Part shown: in pieces, positions 40,628 to 41,456 of the stretch | Numbering within the stretch: the stretch's first letter is position 1 | Layout: each line of letters opens with the position of its first letter | NCBI GenBank assembly: GCA_947476675.1 | Contig: CANJRL010000010.1 | Location: 1-41,456, forward strand | DNA: 41,456 nt | DNA from: Phycisphaerales bacterium | Lineage (GTDB): Bacteria > Planctomycetota > Phycisphaerae > Phycisphaerales > UBA1924 | Direction of reading: 5' to 3' | Notes under the pieces: generated by a model | What the model was told of the DNA's origin: nothing | Database searches by the model: none | The model's input: the letters and a program-made list of their open reading frames with translations, nothing else | Position numbers and translations under genes: made by a program

Positions 40628-40840
40628 TCATCTTGTAGCGGTCGCCCGGCTGATCTCGTCGACGCTCGGCATGGTTGCGAACGAGCCGGCATACACGTCG
40701 ATGCGGTACTTGCCGCCCGTGCCGGAGTTCACGGTGGCGGCCCAGTACCCGAAGGGCGAGCCGATGACCTGCGGGGCGGCGGCGCGAGCCGCGGTGGAAA
40801 GCAGACATACGGTGAAGAACACACAGTTCAGTCGAAACAT
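40628..40840 (-). CDS. Small secreted protein, unknown function
   Basis: 70 aa. The ATG at 40840 has AAGGAG 8 nt upstream. Signal peptide MFRLNCVFFTVCLLSTAARA, then about 50 residues (APQVIGSPFGYWAATVNSGT, YRIDVYAGSF) that look beta-stranded. The gene overlaps the 3' end of the formylglycine-type gene by 13 nt in another frame, so it is probably cotranscribed with it. It may be an exported small protein or the remnant of a longer one; a continuation is open in other frames only. I do not recognise a family. Confidence 0.5.
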   Translation of the reverse strand: MFRLNCVFFTVCLLSTAARAAAPQVIGSPFGYWAATVNSGTGGKYRIDVYAGSFATMPSVDEISRATATR

Positions 40841-41456
40841 GGTCGTCTCCTTCTCAGAGTGAACATGAACGCGGCAACAATCGCCACGCCGCTTGGTGAT
40901 GGGATCGTGGAAGCCAACCTAAGACCATAGGTAGAGCTTGGTGGAGAAAAGTAATTGGCATTGAGGTCATCGCCATATTCTGCGAACGTGCCGTCACCCG
41001 TGCCCGAGCCCCGTATGGTGCGTCCGAGCCCCCTCCCGTTCAAGACCCACCCCCACGTCTCCGTCCACTCGCTCGCGCCGCCGGAGGTATCCAGCAGCCC
41101 CCAGGGCCGGTTCGAGTTCGGATAGGAACCCACCGGGATGTTGAACGATGGACCTGTCTTCGGCAGCGGCCCGCTGCTCTGGGCGCCGGGGTCGCCGGGC
41201 AAGCCTCCGACTAATGGTGTGTCGGAGCCGTTGGGATAGCGCCAGTACCCGCCCCGGCCCGGGCCGAACTTGTTGGGGTCGTAGTACGCCGCCTTGGTCC
41301 ACTCGTGGTCGGACGGGATCCAGTACCTGGCGCCCGGGGAGTGCGTCGCCTGGTCGTTGTACGTGCCGTCGGGGTTCTGCGTGAACGTGCTGGTGTCGTA
41401 CGCGCCGCGCTCGTACGCGTCGCGGGTGAGGGCCTTGTCGTTGTGCAGCCAGTTGC
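40828..41456 (-). CDS. Formylglycine-generating-enzyme-like protein with PEP-CTERM-like tail (partial)
   Basis: The last 208 codons are present; the N-terminal part lies past the right edge. Translation from the edge begins NWLHNDKALTRDAYERGAYD. The SUMF1/FGE-sulfatase domain is shown by YWIPSDHEWTKAAYYDPN, YWRYPNGSDTP, VGSYPNSNRPWGLLDTSGG with the following ASEWTETWGWVLNG (the usual 'N-x-x-G-L-x-D-M-x-G-N-V-x-E-W' block) and STYGLRLAS (usual 'GFR'). The Cys pair required for Cys oxidation in true FGE is not seen in the visible part. The tail STIPSPSGVAIVAAFMFTL followed by RRRR is a sorting signal, so this is a surface protein rather than a cytoplasmic sulfatase activator. A shorter reading starting at 41202 is contained in it. 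Confidence 0.75.
   Translation of the reverse strand, partial: NWLHNDKALTRDAYERGAYDTSTFTQNPDGTYNDQATHSPGARYWIPSDHEWTKAAYYDPNKFGPGRGGYWRYPNGSDTPLVGGLPGDPGAQSSGPLPKTGPSFNIPVGSYPNSNRPWGLLDTSGGASEWTETWGWVLNGRGLGRTIRGSGTGDGTFAEYGDDLNANYFSPPSSTYGLRLASTIPSPSGVAIVAAFMFTLRRRRPCFD

Overview
The window is very GC-rich chromosomal DNA from a planctomycete, most likely the class Phycisphaerae. The reasons are the many PEP-CTERM-like tails ending in a Pro-x-Pro-Gly motif, a hydrophobic helix and four arginines; secreted proteins ending in paired dockerin-like D-x-N-x-D-G repeats; small membrane proteins with CxxCGYDL...CPECG zinc ribbons; and a type II secretion cluster with divergent minor components. No rRNA, tRNA, CRISPR array or transposase gene was recognised. 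The lineage call is inferred from gene content only.

Layout. 1-5985 (+): end of gspG, then a tightly overlapping pseudopilin/assembly operon (two minor pseudopilins, GspK-, GspC-, GspL- and GspM-like proteins, a TPR lipoprotein). 6135-10564 (+): three secreted proteins, one dockerin-ended and two tandem PEP-CTERM-like paralogues. 10658-18803: a small cytoplasmic protein and an OprP-like porin (-), then a PhoB-like regulator, a PhoR-like kinase, a secreted TPR protein and a GAF/PP2C phosphatase (+). 18807-19912 (-): a lower-GC accessory patch with a HicB-like antitoxin, a helix-turn-helix protein and a HicA-like toxin. 19944-23969: kbl, a HAF-repeat dockerin protein, thyX. 24026-28812: rnhA divergent from a PurS-PurS-PurL fusion gene, then purQ between arrays of a roughly 143-nt composite repeat. 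29159-33543 (+): two zinc-ribbon membrane proteins, a Gfo/Idh/MocA oxidoreductase and a lone atpC. 33595-37942 (-): an MFS transporter, a prepilin-like protein, malate dehydrogenase, a PEP-CTERM-like protein. 38130-38635: a non-coding-looking gap with a leaderless micro-ORF candidate and a structured RNA candidate. 38636-41456 (-): a metal ABC transporter operon with a 63-aa tail gene, a small secreted protein and the C-terminal part of a formylglycine-generating-enzyme-like protein with a PEP-CTERM-like tail.

How the genes fit together. The left end builds the secretion machine, and at least seven genes in the window encode exported proteins with two different C-terminal sorting modules. The porin beside a PhoB/PhoR pair suggests phosphate acquisition under two-component control. 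Housekeeping functions (purine synthesis, dTMP synthesis, TCA cycle, F1 epsilon) are scattered as single transcription units.

Regulatory theme. About a dozen genes have a -10-like hexamer (TACACT, TATCAT, TAGGAT, TACGAT and similar) 5-9 nt, most often exactly 6 nt, before the start codon and no Shine-Dalgarno sequence. This points to widespread leaderless transcription, and I used it to choose several starts. Other genes have clear Shine-Dalgarno sites and 5' leaders, some with TTGCnn boxes at -35 spacing.
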